From: an uncultured Prevotellaceae bacterium
GTDB lineage: Bacteria; Bacteroidota; Bacteroidia; Bacteroidales; Bacteroidaceae
Assembly: GCA_902775605.1 (NCBI GenBank)
Contig: CACYNE010000002.1
Span: 62,001 to 126,000 of the forward strand
DNA: 64,000 nucleotides
Direction of reading: 5' to 3'
Numbering within the stretch: the first letter of the stretch is position 1; each line of letters starts with the position of its first letter. The notes beneath the pieces were generated by a model that did not search any database, was not told the DNA's origin, and saw only the letters and a list, made by a program, of their open reading frames with translations. Positions 52,740 through 61,865 of this stretch are shown here, piece by piece. The position numbers were made by a program, and so were the translations under genes.

Positions 52740-55007
52740 TCAGTTAAAGAAGTTCCACGAAATGCCAAAGTGAAGTACAGAGGCATTCATGGGATAGTGG
52801 GGCGTCAGGAAATACTGACGACGGAACGAGTCGGCACCTACGTTCTGCATCAGCAGGAAAAAGCGGGCATGCTTCAGGTGCAGATTGGCATAGATGTCGA
52901 TGAAGGGGAAGTTGCCTATCTCGACACTTGTGGCGCCATTCTCCTGTACGGCAAACTGATTCAAAGGTGCACAGAACTCAGGGGCCTTATACGTGGTGAA
53001 CCATGTGGCAGAACCGCCCAGCTCCACCTTGAGCACCTTGGCAATCATGAAATCCAGATAGAGATTTGAGAAGACGTTGAGTGTGGGCAGGGGCAGTACA
53101 TCCTTGTTTGATGACGACTGATAGGTCAGGATGTTGTCCCAATGCAGTATGCCCAGACGCGCTTTCTGATCCAGCTGGGCCGTCATTAGGTGGATGTTGC
53201 CGCCATGCTGACGAACGCCTGCCGTGAGCAACGTGTTCTGATTGTTGGCACGAGTGTATGACATGCCGTAGTAAGTATAGTTCTGAATCTCCTCGACAGC
53301 CACGCGCAGACTAGTGTTGGTCTTCTCATAGGCAAAGGTACCTTCGATGCGCGTGCGTGTCTCCTTGTCTAGGTTGTTATCCCACCAGAAGTGCTTCGAG
53401 TGATAGCGACGCTCATAGAACGTGGGATTCAGGCGGTGCATATAGCCTTTAGCCATCAGGCGCACGGTGTCATTGAACAGGGGGAAGTTTAGGTCGGCAT
53501 TGACATCGAGACACATCTGTCCGGCATCCTCGCCGATGAGCCATGTCTCGGCCATCAGGTTATAGTGCAGGGTGTGGCCCTGCGCCTTGCGTATCTGTCC
53601 ACCGATGCTGACGGTGTACTCGTTATAGCGCTGCATGGTGGCCACTCCGTTGCTCTCAACGGTGGGCAGACGGAAACGCCTTGTCTCGTGCGAGGCAAAG
53701 ACCTTCAGGCCAGCAGGGACATATTTGTTGAAGCCTTCCAGCAGGGCGATGGCCAGCGTGTTCTTCATGGAGAAGTGGCTGGTCAGGTCGCAGATGGAGT
53801 CACCAAAGTAGTGGTCGTATGCGTCGTAATAGGTGTCCAAATAATAGCTGGCTGGCACGTCGTAAGCCAAGTAGCTACGCTCATAGTCGCCCAGGTCCAG
53901 TGTGTGGATGAAACTCGTCACGGGTACGAACTCCATCTTCATATATTCCTCGGTACTGTCTTTCAGCAGAGCGGCCTCGGCAGCCATCAGACTGTCGGCC
54001 ATTGCTTGCGACGTCACCTTGATACGTGGACCATTAGGCACGCTGGGTGCGGGCTGTGGCTCGTCTTCCTTGTTGGCCTCATCGGTCTTGGGCGCATTAT
54101 CCTTGGCAGACTGCTCGGCAAACTTCCTGGCCTTGATCTCGTCCTCGGTCATCTTCACCTTCTTATAGAATCCCAGGGCATAGCGGTGGGTCAGGAATAT
54201 TTGTTTGTTGTCGTTGCGGTTCCAGTTGCTCTGCAGAATGACGGGAATTTCGTTGGCCTGGAACGACTGGCTGGTCAGCTCTGGATGGGTGATGTAGTTG
54301 TCGTCGTTGATACCGCCGTTCTCCGTAGCCTTCTCGTGGAAGGTCGAGAACTTGGCATGAAGCTGATACTGGTCGCCCAGATACGAGGTCCATAACGTGG
54401 CACCGAAGTGGCTCACGCTCTGGTTTTGATAATAGCCGCGGGCATAGGCGTAGTCAAGGTCGAAGCCGAAGCCCAGACGCTTGCCGGCATTGACGGCAAA
54501 CTTGGCATCCAGGTGGTCTTCACCGTTCTGCTTGTCGCCGCAGTTGTCGTATGTCAGATTTGTGATGGGCGACAGCGTATTGGTGAAATGCCACTCGTCG
54601 TGCTGCTTGTGTATCTGTTCATAGACGTCGAGAAACATGAACTGCGACTTCTCCTTGCGGTCCATGAAGATGCGGTTTTGGCGGGCCGTATAGTTAGAGC
54701 CAATGGTGTTGAACTGTCCGTAGCGCCCCATAGACAACGTGGATTGGGGAAAGAGGTGTGGCATGGTATCTACCTCGGCCTGGATGATGTCACCAAACTT
54801 ACGGTCAACCGTCCATACCTTCAGTCCGATGGGAATCTCTTTGTGTTGATTCGTAGTATCGTTTCTGTGGGGATTAAACGTCTGGTTCATCGGGTCGTTC
54901 TCATCCATCACATTGAATGCGTCGGTTTGGATCTGACCAAAAATGTTTAAGCCGCCCACAAAAAGTAAGGCGGCAGTAAAGAAGATACGATATGGGGTTA
55001 TACTCAT
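52740..55007 (-). CDS. Putative porin, outer-membrane beta-barrel (Porin_10-like)
   Basis: A 755-residue exported protein with a signal peptide (residues about 1-25, ending NIFGQ), many alternating amphipathic strands and a terminal aromatic residue pattern (FGISWNFFN), all typical of outer-membrane barrels. Blocks such as PHLFPQSTLSMGRYGQFNTI match the Bacteroidetes putative-porin family. A charged, proline-rich insertion of about 70 residues (about 290-355, PKTDEANKEDEPQPAPS) interrupts the barrel and probably forms a long loop. It is the last gene of a three-gene operon and overlaps the preceding stop by four bases. Confidence 0.82.
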   Translation of the reverse strand: MSITPYRIFFTAALLFVGGLNIFGQIQTDAFNVMDENDPMNQTFNPHRNDTTNQHKEIPIGLKVWTVDRKFGDIIQAEVDTMPHLFPQSTLSMGRYGQFNTIGSNYTARQNRIFMDRKEKSQFMFLDVYEQIHKQHDEWHFTNTLSPITNLTYDNCGDKQNGEDHLDAKFAVNAGKRLGFGFDLDYAYARGYYQNQSVSHFGATLWTSYLGDQYQLHAKFSTFHEKATENGGINDDNYITHPELTSQSFQANEIPVILQSNWNRNDNKQIFLTHRYALGFYKKVKMTEDEIKARKFAEQSAKDNAPKTDEANKEDEPQPAPSVPNGPRIKVTSQAMADSLMAAEAALLKDSTEEYMKMEFVPVTSFIHTLDLGDYERSYLAYDVPASYYLDTYYDAYDHYFGDSICDLTSHFSMKNTLAIALLEGFNKYVPAGLKVFASHETRRFRLPTVESNGVATMQRYNEYTVSIGGQIRKAQGHTLHYNLMAETWLIGEDAGQMCLDVNADLNFPLFNDTVRLMAKGYMHRLNPTFYERRYHSKHFWWDNNLDKETRTRIEGTFAYEKTNTSLRVAVEEIQNYTYYGMSYTRANNQNTLLTAGVRQHGGNIHLMTAQLDQKARLGILHWDNILTYQSSSNKDVLPLPTLNVFSNLYLDFMIAKVLKVELGGSATWFTTYKAPEFCAPLNQFAVQENGATSVEIGNFPFIDIYANLHLKHARFFLLMQNVGADSFRRQYFLTPHYPMNASVLHFGISWNFFN

Positions 55008-55264
55008 ATTTTCAGGATTCGCAGTGCCAATTCAATGAACTTGAACACAGAGGCCACAATCAGGATGTAGATGGCCACTTGTTGGCTGGCGTAGAAATAA
55101 ACAATTAATCCTGCTATGGCACCTATCATAAAGATGATGTTCAGCCAAAGGCGCAGGGTGCGTGTCTTGCTTGAGTCGCGAAAGGGTTCCAGGTTGTGAC
55201 GCTTGGGATGTGCCACCTTGTCACGCTCCTCAGGACTCAACAGCGATTCGTTCTGTTCGGCCAT
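55004..55264 (-). CDS. Small two-helix membrane protein
   Basis: An 86-residue protein: a charged N-terminus (MAEQNESLLSPEERDK, PKRHNLEPFRDSSK) and two adjacent membrane helices (about residues 42-62 and 65-83). No signal peptide is seen, so it is an inner-membrane protein with a cytoplasmic N-terminus. The frame stays open upstream but overlaps the DUF4468 gene; ATG at 55264 lies 2 bases after that stop and is preferred. It is coupled to the porin gene by ATGA. Function unknown. The fixed spacing suggests a joint role with the porin or the DUF4468 protein. Confidence 0.75.
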   Translation of the reverse strand: MAEQNESLLSPEERDKVAHPKRHNLEPFRDSSKTRTLRLWLNIIFMIGAIAGLIVYFYASQQVAIYILIVASVFKFIELALRILKI

Positions 55265-55266
55265 GG

Positions 55267-55863
55267 CTATTTCTGAAGCAGTTTGGTGAAACGAGAGAAG
55301 ATATAATCCTTGCGATCGATGGTCTTCTGGCGGAACTTGCCGCTGACGCGAGCCAGCTTGGTCTGACTGCGGTTCAAGCCGTAGCGATCGGTAATCCATT
55401 CTTCTGCCTTATAGGTGGTGGCGTCGCGCTCCTCATCATAGAGGTAATGAATGCGGGTCAGCTCTACCTTAGTTTCGCCATCCTTACAGTTCACGATGAG
55501 TGTGTAGAACAGACGGGTGCGGTCCAGCACGAGGGGCTTGTTCTTGAATACCAGCCACTCCTGATACTGACCAACAATCTCGCCCTTGTCAGCATCCTCC
55601 AAAGAGATGCGTGACTGTTCAATCTGGTTGGGTTCCTTGGTCATCTTCTGCATATCCTCGCGCAGAAGGGCATAAATTTGAGCGGCGGTCTTGCCGGGTG
55701 CGCTGATGGTGGTTTGGAATGTGACACGTCCGTCAACTTCGGGCACGGCACCAACCAAGTATTTTGAAGTATTGTCCACTACCTGAGCCTGCTCCCATGT
55801 GTTGTCCTGGGCAAACGATGTCATGGGGAGGAACATCATTGCTGCAATAAAGAATTTTTTCAT
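55267..55863 (-). CDS. DUF4468 domain exported protein
   Basis: A 198-residue protein with a signal peptide (MKKFFIAAMMFLPMTSFAQ), then a DUF4468 domain (about 35-140, VPEVDGRVTFQTTISAPG, WLVFKNKPLVLDRTRLFYTL) and a basic C-terminal region (NRSQTKLARVSGKFRQK). The start could also be two codons earlier (55869). The domain is common in Bacteroidetes and has no known activity to my knowledge. It heads an operon with a small membrane protein and a porin, which places its work in the envelope. The promoter is at 55887-55918. Confidence 0.82.
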   Translation of the reverse strand: MKKFFIAAMMFLPMTSFAQDNTWEQAQVVDNTSKYLVGAVPEVDGRVTFQTTISAPGKTAAQIYALLREDMQKMTKEPNQIEQSRISLEDADKGEIVGQYQEWLVFKNKPLVLDRTRLFYTLIVNCKDGETKVELTRIHYLYDEERDATTYKAEEWITDRYGLNRSQTKLARVSGKFRQKTIDRKDYIFSRFTKLLQK

Positions 55864-55886
55864 GTTCATTTCTTTTAATTGACGTG

Positions 55887-55918
55887 CAAAGATACGAAGT
55901 TTTTCCATTCCCCGCAAA
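55887..55918 (-). promoter_or_regulatory. Promoter of the DUF4468-porin operon
   Basis: On the minus strand, TTTG (55915-55918), a 20-base spacer and TATCTTTG (55887-55894), close to the start codon. Confidence 0.7.
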
Positions 55919-55980
55919 CCCTTTTATAGGGTTTAACTCCATTTAACAGCATGAGGATGTATTTTAAAATATTGTGACAA

Positions 55981-56016
55981 AGAAAAAAGGAACACTCGCT
56001 GGTGCGGGTGTTCCTT
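55981..56016 (-). terminator. Terminator of the phosphoglucomutase gene
   Basis: A 13-base-pair stem (AAGGAACACTCGC with 56004-56016, one G-U pair) and a 4-base loop, then a T run in minus-strand sense. Confidence 0.8.
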
Positions 56017-56036
56017 ATTTGTATCAGTCAAAAAGA

Positions 56037-57782
56037 CTAGAGCTTCAAATCATTCTTCAGAGCCTCAATCTTGGCCTCTGCAGCCTTGGTGCAACGTTCG
56101 TAATCGGCTGCGCCAGAGAAGCTTGCGTCCTTAACCTCGATGTAGAACTTAATCTTAGGTTCTGTGCCAGAAGGACGAACAGATACCTTGGTGCCGTCCT
56201 CGCAGAACCACTGCAGCACGTTTGAGGTGTCGGGCATGTTGAGCTTGGTTACATTGCCCTGAGCATCCTTGGCCTCAAGACTCTTGTAATCCTTGCAGAT
56301 AACCACCTTTGAACCACCCAGCGTCTGAGGCGGGTTGTTGCGGAAGTTGGTCATCATCTGCTTGATCTCGTCGGCGCCAGTCTTACCGGGACGAACCACG
56401 TTGATGGTGTGCTCCTTAGAGAAGCCATACTCCTTATAGATGTTCATCAGCAGGTCGTAGAGGGTCATGCCGTTGTCGCGAGCCCAAGAGGCAATCTCGC
56501 AGATCAGGCAGATAGATGCGGGAGAGTCCTTATCGCGCACCTTGTCAAACGGCAGGAAGCCGAATGACTCCTCGCCACCACCAATGTACTTCTTCTTACC
56601 CTCGTTGATGCGAATCTCGTTGGCAATCCACTTGAAGCCAGTATAGCAGTCCATCAGTTCTACGCCGTTCTTCTTGGCAATCTCGGCGATAACCTCTGTG
56701 GTCACGATAGTCTTCACAAGGAACTCGTTGCCTTTGAGCTGGCCGAGCTTCTTCTTGTTGGCGATGATATACCAGCAGAACATCATGCAGGTCTGGTTGC
56801 CGTTGAGGATTTCCCATTCGCCCTTGGCGTTGCGGCAAACAATAGCCAGACGGTCGGCGTCGGGGTCGGAGGCAATCACTAGGTCGGCATTGAGCTTGGT
56901 GCCGAGCTTCATACCCAGGGTCATAGCCTCGGCATTCTCGGGGTTAGGACTTACCACAGTGGGGAAGTTGCCATCGATTACCATCTGCTCGGGCACCACG
57001 TGGATGTTCTGGAATCCCCATGAGCGCAGAGCCATAGGAATGATAACGCGACCAGTGCCGTGCATGGGTGAATAAACGATGTTCAGGTCCTTCTGGCGCA
57101 TGATAACGTCCTGATCTACCATGGCCTCCTTCACTGCTGCGATGTAGTCCCAGTCCATCTCACCACCGATGATGTCAATGAGTTCCTTATTGCCCTCGAA
57201 CTTCACATCCTCAATCTTTACCTTGTTCACCTCGTCGATGATACCCTTGTCGTGGGGAGCCAATACCTGAGCACCGTCGTCCCAGTATGCCTTGTAGCCA
57301 TTATACTCGCGGGGATTGTGTGAAGCGGTGACGTTGACACCAGCCTGACACTTCAGCTGACGGATGGCGAATGAAATCTCTGGAGTGGGGCGCAGGCTCT
57401 CGAAGAGATAAACCTTGATGCCGTTAGCTGAGAAAATATCGGCAACGGTCTCAGCGAACATGCGTCCGTTGTTACGGCAGTCGTGACCAACAACCACAGC
57501 GGGCTGGATGTTGGGGAAAGCCTTATTGATGTAGTTGGCAAAGCCCTGAGTGGCCATACCTACGATATACTTATTCATGCGGTTGGTACCGGCACCCATG
57601 ATGCCGCGCAGACCACCTGTACCGAATTCCAGGTTCTGATAGAAGGCGTCGATGAGGGCTGTCTTGTCCTCGTTGTCGAGCATAGCCTGAACTTCCTTAC
57701 GTGTCTCTTCGTCGAACGACGGTGAGAGCCATACCTTTGCCTGTGCCTCGCACTGGGCAATGAGTTGAGCGTTATTTTCCAT
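56037..57782 (-). CDS. Phospho-sugar mutase (phosphoglucomutase/phosphomannomutase)
   Basis: Interconverts sugar 1- and 6-phosphates, feeding nucleotide-sugar synthesis and glycogen metabolism. The 581 residues match the longer PgcA-type family. The phosphoserine loop is VTASHNPREYNG, the magnesium loop is ASDPDADRLA, the sugar-specificity loop is GGEESFGF and the phosphate-binding end is VRPSGTEPKIKFY. The gene is alone between its own promoter (57817-57847) and a terminator. Glucose versus mannose preference cannot be set from sequence. Confidence 0.94.
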   Translation of the reverse strand: MENNAQLIAQCEAQAKVWLSPSFDEETRKEVQAMLDNEDKTALIDAFYQNLEFGTGGLRGIMGAGTNRMNKYIVGMATQGFANYINKAFPNIQPAVVVGHDCRNNGRMFAETVADIFSANGIKVYLFESLRPTPEISFAIRQLKCQAGVNVTASHNPREYNGYKAYWDDGAQVLAPHDKGIIDEVNKVKIEDVKFEGNKELIDIIGGEMDWDYIAAVKEAMVDQDVIMRQKDLNIVYSPMHGTGRVIIPMALRSWGFQNIHVVPEQMVIDGNFPTVVSPNPENAEAMTLGMKLGTKLNADLVIASDPDADRLAIVCRNAKGEWEILNGNQTCMMFCWYIIANKKKLGQLKGNEFLVKTIVTTEVIAEIAKKNGVELMDCYTGFKWIANEIRINEGKKKYIGGGEESFGFLPFDKVRDKDSPASICLICEIASWARDNGMTLYDLLMNIYKEYGFSKEHTINVVRPGKTGADEIKQMMTNFRNNPPQTLGGSKVVICKDYKSLEAKDAQGNVTKLNMPDTSNVLQWFCEDGTKVSVRPSGTEPKIKFYIEVKDASFSGAADYERCTKAAEAKIEALKNDLKL

Positions 57783-57816
57783 AATTCCTATGATTTAGTA
57801 CTAAATTAGATTGCGG

Positions 57817-57847
57817 CAAAGTTAATAAACTTTTCGGATATACGCAA
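57817..57847 (-). promoter_or_regulatory. Promoter of the phosphoglucomutase gene
   Basis: On the minus strand, TTG (57845-57847), a 20-base spacer and TAACTTTG (57817-57824), about 35 bases from the ATG. Confidence 0.7.
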
Positions 57848-57867
57848 CAATTAGTACAATATTTTTG

Positions 57868-58560
57868 TTACTTTTTTGATTTGTCGAGCGATTTGACGTA
57901 TTTCATGTTGGCTCGAATCTGACGTTGGCGCTTCTTCATATATTTGCTGGGCGTCAGACTGCTGAAGCGTCTGGGGTTTGGCAATGTGGCTGCAATTAGC
58001 GCACACTGGTTGGCTGTCAAGTCCTTGGCGTCGCAACCAAAATGCTCCTCGGCCACCGCCTGTACGCCATAGATGCCAGGGCCCATCTCGATAGAGTTGA
58101 GATAGACCTCCATGATACGTTCCTTAGACCAAAATACCTCTATTAATACGGTGAAATACGCCTCCAGTCCTTTTCTGACCCACGAGCGTCCGGGCCACAG
58201 GAACACGTTCTTGGCTGTTTGCTGCGAGATGGTCGAGGCGCCCAGTTTGTTTTTCTCTGGATGCTTGGCATTGCGCTCGGCAGCCTTCTCGATGGCTTCA
58301 AAGTCGAAGCCCCAATGGTCTGGAAACTTGGCATCTTCGCTGGCCATCACAGCGATGGGCATGCTGGGCGACATCTCTTCAAGCGGCACCCATGTGTGAC
58401 TAAGTTTGGCCTCGTCGAGCTGGAACAGGCGGATGAACATCAGCGGCGTATAATAGACGGGTAAAAACTTCAGCACTACCACTGCAAGAATGGTAGTGCC
58501 GAAGAATAATGCTGTAGCCCACTGGGCTATCTTGCGAATACGTTTTAAAATGTCTTTCAT
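57868..58560 (-). CDS. mtgA: Monofunctional peptidoglycan glycosyltransferase
   Basis: Polymerises lipid II into glycan strands at the outer face of the inner membrane. The 230 residues have an N-terminal membrane anchor (about 12-35) and a GT51 domain: [14 protein letters not shown] with the catalytic Glu, [33 protein letters not shown] and [14 protein letters not shown]-type blocks. There is no transpeptidase domain. The gene starts directly after the OmpA lipoprotein stop codon, so both are on one transcript. That pairs wall synthesis with a wall-binding lipoprotein. Confidence 0.94.
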   Translation of the reverse strand: MKDILKRIRKIAQWATALFFGTTILAVVVLKFLPVYYTPLMFIRLFQLDEAKLSHTWVPLEEMSPSMPIAVMASEDAKFPDHWGFDFEAIEKAAERNAKHPEKNKLGASTISQQTAKNVFLWPGRSWVRKGLEAYFTVLIEVFWSKERIMEVYLNSIEMGPGIYGVQAVAEEHFGCDAKDLTANQCALIAATLPNPRRFSSLTPSKYMKKRQRQIRANMKYVKSLDKSKK

Positions 58561-59229
58561 TTACTTCAGGTTACCAGCCTCAGCAGCCTGGATCATGGCC
58601 TGAGAAGCATACATGTAAACCTCCACGCGACGGTTCTGCTTCTTACCCTCTGCGGTAGAATTGTCGGCAACGGGGTTCTTTGAGCCCTGACCCTCAACAC
58701 GCTTGATGTTAGAAACGCCCTGGTTCTTCAGGCTCTTCTCAACAGACTGTGCACGCTTCAGTGAGAGGGGATCGTTGATGGCATCAGTACCAGTGTTGTC
58801 GGTGTGGCCGAAGATGGCTACATCCACATCGCTGTTCGACTTCAGCACGTCAGCAATCTGCTTAATGGTGTTCTGAGAAGCGCTATTCAGTGTAGAAGAG
58901 TTAGTGGCAAACAGGATACCAGAATCGAAGGTCACCTTTACGCCCTGCAGACCATTAGCGTCGGTGATAGTCTCTACCTGTGCGTTCTTCACGGCCTCAG
59001 CTTCAGCCTTAACCTTATCCATGTGCTTGCCGATGAGGGCACCAGTACCAGCACCTACAGCGGTACCTACTGCAGCGCCAACAATAGTGTTGCCAGCCAG
59101 CTTACCTACAACAGCACCCAGTACTGCACCGCCGGCAGCACCAATAGCAGTTCCCTTGGCCAAGTTGTTACAACCGGCCATCACGATTCCTGCGCACAAA
59201 GTCAGGATTACAACTTTCATTTTTTTCAT
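58561..59229 (-). CDS. OmpA-family lipoprotein with glycine-zipper domain
   Basis: A 222-residue envelope lipoprotein. The signal ends in a lipobox (VMAGCN). Residues about 28-70 are a glycine-zipper segment with repeated GxxxG spacing (GAAGGAVLGAVVGKLAG). Residues about 100-205 form an OmpA-like peptidoglycan-binding domain with FGHTDNTG, SLKRAQSVEKSL and NRRVEVYM, where the Asp and Arg that bind diaminopimelate are expected. It probably links the outer membrane to the wall. It is the first gene of an operon with mtgA and has its own promoter. Confidence 0.92.
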   Translation of the reverse strand: MKKMKVVILTLCAGIVMAGCNNLAKGTAIGAAGGAVLGAVVGKLAGNTIVGAAVGTAVGAGTGALIGKHMDKVKAEAEAVKNAQVETITDANGLQGVKVTFDSGILFATNSSTLNSASQNTIKQIADVLKSNSDVDVAIFGHTDNTGTDAINDPLSLKRAQSVEKSLKNQGVSNIKRVEGQGSKNPVADNSTAEGKKQNRRVEVYMYASQAMIQAAEAGNLK

Positions 59230-59283
59230 AATGGTAGTTAGTTATATTAATTAAAAATGTTAAAACGTTCATTATTTCGGGTG

Positions 59284-59312
59284 CAAAGATAGAAAAAAAT
59301 CTGTATTCGCAA
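59284..59312 (-). promoter_or_regulatory. Promoter of the OmpA-mtgA operon
   Basis: On the minus strand, TTG (59310-59312), an 18-base spacer and TATCTTTG (59284-59291). Confidence 0.65.
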
Positions 59313-59334
59313 TTCACAATTCTCAATTATTTTG

Positions 59335-59342
59335 TACCTTTG
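59335..59342 (+). promoter_or_regulatory. -7 box for proS
   Basis: TACCTTTG, 30 bases before the ATG. The -33 position falls in the adjoining divergent promoter and has no clear TTG. Confidence 0.6.
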
Positions 59343-59372
59343 CACCAAAATTTTGAATTTATTGTATAAATC

Positions 59373-60848
59373 ATGGCAAAAGAATTAAAAGAATTAACAA
59401 AGAGGGCTGATAATTATAGCCAGTGGTTTAACGATTTGGTCGTTAAGGCTGATTTGGCAGAGCAGAGCGCTGTGCGTGGCTGCATGGTTATCAAACCTTA
59501 CGGCTATGCCATCTGGGAGAAGATGCAGCAGCAGTTGGACAAGATGTTTAAGGAAACCGGTGCTCAGAATGCCTATTTCCCCCTGCTGATTCCGAAGTCG
59601 TTCTTGAGTCGCGAGGCCGAGCATGTAGAGGGCTTTGCTAAGGAGTGTGCTGTGGTGACCCATTATCGCCTGAAGGCAGCTGACGGTGGTGTGGTTGTTG
59701 ACCCTGCAGCCAAGTTGGAGGAAGAACTGATTGTTCGTCCCACATCAGAGACTATTATCTGGAATACTTATAAGAACTGGATTCACTCATGGCGCGATCT
59801 GCCCCTGATGTGCAACCAGTGGTGTAACGTGATGCGCTGGGAGATGCGCACGCGTCCTTTCCTCCGCACCTCAGAGTTCCTGTGGCAGGAGGGTCATACG
59901 GCTCATGCCACTCGTGAGGAGGCCGAAGAGGAGGCACAGAAGATGCTGAAGGTCTATGCCAAGTTTGCCGAGGAATGGATGGCTGTGCCTGTGGTACAGG
60001 GTGTGAAGAGTGAGACCGAGCGTTTCGCCGGTGCTTTGGATACCTATACCATTGAGGCCATGATGCAGGACGGTAAGGCCCTGCAGAGCGGAACCTCTCA
60101 CTTCCTGGGTCAGAACTTCGCCAAGGCTTTCGAGGTGACCTATCTTAATAAGGAGAACAAGCCTGAGTATGTATGGGCTACTTCATGGGGTGTTTCTACC
60201 CGTCTGATTGGTGCGCTCATCATGACTCACTCTGACGACAACGGTCTGGTATTGCCTCCGAAGTTGGCTCCTATCCAGGTAGTGATTATTCCTATTGCCA
60301 CTAAGCCCGAGCAGATGGAGCTGGTGAACAAGGAGGTGACGCCTATCATTGAGGCTCTGCGTGCCAAGGGTATCACCGTGAAGTTTGACGATGCCGATAA
60401 CAAGCGTCCCGGCTTCAAGTTCGCCGACTATGAGTTGAAGGGTGTTCCCGTGCGTCTGGTTCTGGGTGCTCGTGATCTGGAGAACGGCACTATTGAGGTG
60501 ATGCGCCGTGATACTCTCGAGAAGGAGACTCGTCCTCTGGAAGGTATTACCGAATATGTGGAGCAGTTGCTCGAGGATATCCAGCAGAACATCTTCAAGA
60601 AGGCTAAGGACTATCGTGATGCTCACATCTATGAGTGTGAGAACTACGAGGAGTTCAAGGAGAAGGTGAAGGACGGTGGATTCTTCCTCTGCCACTGGGA
60701 CGGTACTGCCGAGACCGAGGCTAAGATCAAGGAAGAGACACAGGCTACCATCCGTTGCGTGCCTTTCGGCGTAGAGCAGACACCTGGTGTGGATATGGTA
60801 ACCGGCAAGCCCGCTAAGGCTCGCGTGATTATTGCACGAAGCTATTAA
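59373..60848 (+). CDS. proS: Prolyl-tRNA synthetase, archaeal/eukaryotic type
   Basis: Charges tRNA-Pro with proline. The 491-residue length, the lack of an editing INS domain and the C-terminal RSY end mark the type found in archaea, eukaryotes and some bacteria including Bacteroidetes. Class II motifs are visible: [35 protein letters not shown] and [21 protein letters not shown]. The anticodon-binding domain follows from about residue 300. The gene is divergent from the OmpA operon and convergent with menA. Confidence 0.96.
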   Translation: MAKELKELTKRADNYSQWFNDLVVKADLAEQSAVRGCMVIKPYGYAIWEKMQQQLDKMFKETGAQNAYFPLLIPKSFLSREAEHVEGFAKECAVVTHYRLKAADGGVVVDPAAKLEEELIVRPTSETIIWNTYKNWIHSWRDLPLMCNQWCNVMRWEMRTRPFLRTSEFLWQEGHTAHATREEAEEEAQKMLKVYAKFAEEWMAVPVVQGVKSETERFAGALDTYTIEAMMQDGKALQSGTSHFLGQNFAKAFEVTYLNKENKPEYVWATSWGVSTRLIGALIMTHSDDNGLVLPPKLAPIQVVIIPIATKPEQMELVNKEVTPIIEALRAKGITVKFDDADNKRPGFKFADYELKGVPVRLVLGARDLENGTIEVMRRDTLEKETRPLEGITEYVEQLLEDIQQNIFKKAKDYRDAHIYECENYEEFKEKVKDGGFFLCHWDGTAETEAKIKEETQATIRCVPFGVEQTPGVDMVTGKPAKARVIIARSY

Positions 60849-60858
60849 AAGGTAAAAA

Positions 60859-60902
60859 AGGAAAAAAGGAAAAAAATTGCTTCTGTGGTTTACAGAAGCA
60901 AT
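60859..60902 (-). terminator. Terminator of menA with stop codon in the loop
   Basis: ATTGCTTCTGT (60876-60886) and its complement (60892-60902) form an 11-base-pair stem. The menA stop codon occupies 60890-60892, at the loop edge. The A-rich tract at 60859-60875 becomes the T run for minus-strand transcripts. Confidence 0.8.
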
Positions 60903-61789
60903 CCTATACTGACAAGCAGCCCGTACATGAAAATGTTACGGGCTGTTTCGCCTAAACACTTGTTCAACTCTCGTCCCTTCCAGATGCTTTTCATCTTGAG
61001 GAAGGTCAGCGTGTGGAGTAGGAGATAGGCCAAGGGCAAGACGAAGGCCCACCAACTGCCGTTGAAGCCGAAGACCAGTCCCATGAGGCAGGCCACGATG
61101 CCCACACCCATATACAGTTGCATGGTGGCTTTCTCGCCGATGCGCACCACCAGTGTGTTCTTTCCTGCTGCCTTGTCTGTGTCGCGATCGCGGAAATTGT
61201 TGACCAGCAGCAGGGCGTCAATCACAATGCCGCAGGCCACAGCTGCAACAATCACTTCGAGGGTGGTCGCATGCAGTTGCACATAATACGTCATGCTGAC
61301 AGGCACCAGTCCGAAGAAAGCCAGGACCAATACGTCGCCCATTCCTATATAAGAAAGGTGTGTGGTATAGAGGAAGCAGAACACCACGCAGAGCATGCCG
61401 ATGAGAATCATCTCCATGCCGCCATAGAGTACCAAGGGTAACCCTACGAGGCAGGCCAGTATGGTGGTCAGGGCGATGGCATGCTTCATGGCCTCGATGC
61501 TCACCCATCCCTGTGCACAAGCACGCTCGGGGCCAAGTCGTGTCTCCCTGTCATCGGTTCCTTTGGCATAGTCCACAAAGTCGTTAATCAGGTTGGCGTC
61601 AATCTGCATGATAAAGGCAAAGAGCAGACACAGGACGGCTGCAGTCCAGGAGAAAGGATGACCGATATATTGTGCTGAGTCCTTCCACGCCAACGCTAAT
61701 CCTATCATGACTGGCACAGCGGCACCCGTCAACGTCTTCGGACGTGTGGCCAGTATCCATGCCTTAAAAGAGTTCTTCTTTACTTCCAT
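60890..61789 (-). CDS. menA: 1,4-dihydroxy-2-naphthoate polyprenyltransferase
   Basis: Attaches the polyprenyl chain to dihydroxynaphthoate in menaquinone synthesis, in the inner membrane. The 299 residues have eight to nine helices and both aspartate-rich motifs: NLINDFVDYAKGTDDRET and NNFRDRDTDKAAGKNT. An upstream in-frame extension to 61876 crosses the divergent promoter and is rejected; ATG at 61789 (MEVKKNSFKAW) fits the family. Its promoter overlaps that of the HD-domain gene on the other strand. Other men genes are not in the window. Confidence 0.93.
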   Translation of the reverse strand: MEVKKNSFKAWILATRPKTLTGAAVPVMIGLALAWKDSAQYIGHPFSWTAAVLCLLFAFIMQIDANLINDFVDYAKGTDDRETRLGPERACAQGWVSIEAMKHAIALTTILACLVGLPLVLYGGMEMILIGMLCVVFCFLYTTHLSYIGMGDVLVLAFFGLVPVSMTYYVQLHATTLEVIVAAVACGIVIDALLLVNNFRDRDTDKAAGKNTLVVRIGEKATMQLYMGVGIVACLMGLVFGFNGSWWAFVLPLAYLLLHTLTFLKMKSIWKGRELNKCLGETARNIFMYGLLVSIGLLL

Positions 61790-61813
61790 TTCGTATTTTT
61801 TTTCTGAAAACGC

Positions 61814-61844
61814 TTGCAAAAGTAAATAAATTCCCGTATATTTG
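61814..61844 (+). promoter_or_regulatory. Promoter of the HD-domain operon (overlaps the menA promoter)
   Basis: TTG (61814-61816), a 20-base spacer and TATATTTG (61837-61844), 21 bases before the ATG. Confidence 0.75.
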
Positions 61845-61848
61845 CAAA
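61817..61848 (-). promoter_or_regulatory. Promoter of menA (overlaps the HD-domain promoter)
   Basis: On the minus strand, TTTG (61845-61848), a 20-base spacer and TACTTTTG (61817-61824). Each -33 box abuts the other promoter's -7 box. Confidence 0.75.
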
Positions 61849-61865
61849 ATAATCCTTGAAAAATA

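Noticed and set aside
53565-54950. Plus-strand frames of 276 and 180 codons opposite the porin gene
   Set aside because: They are antisense shadows of the porin, rich in Val and Leu and without motifs.
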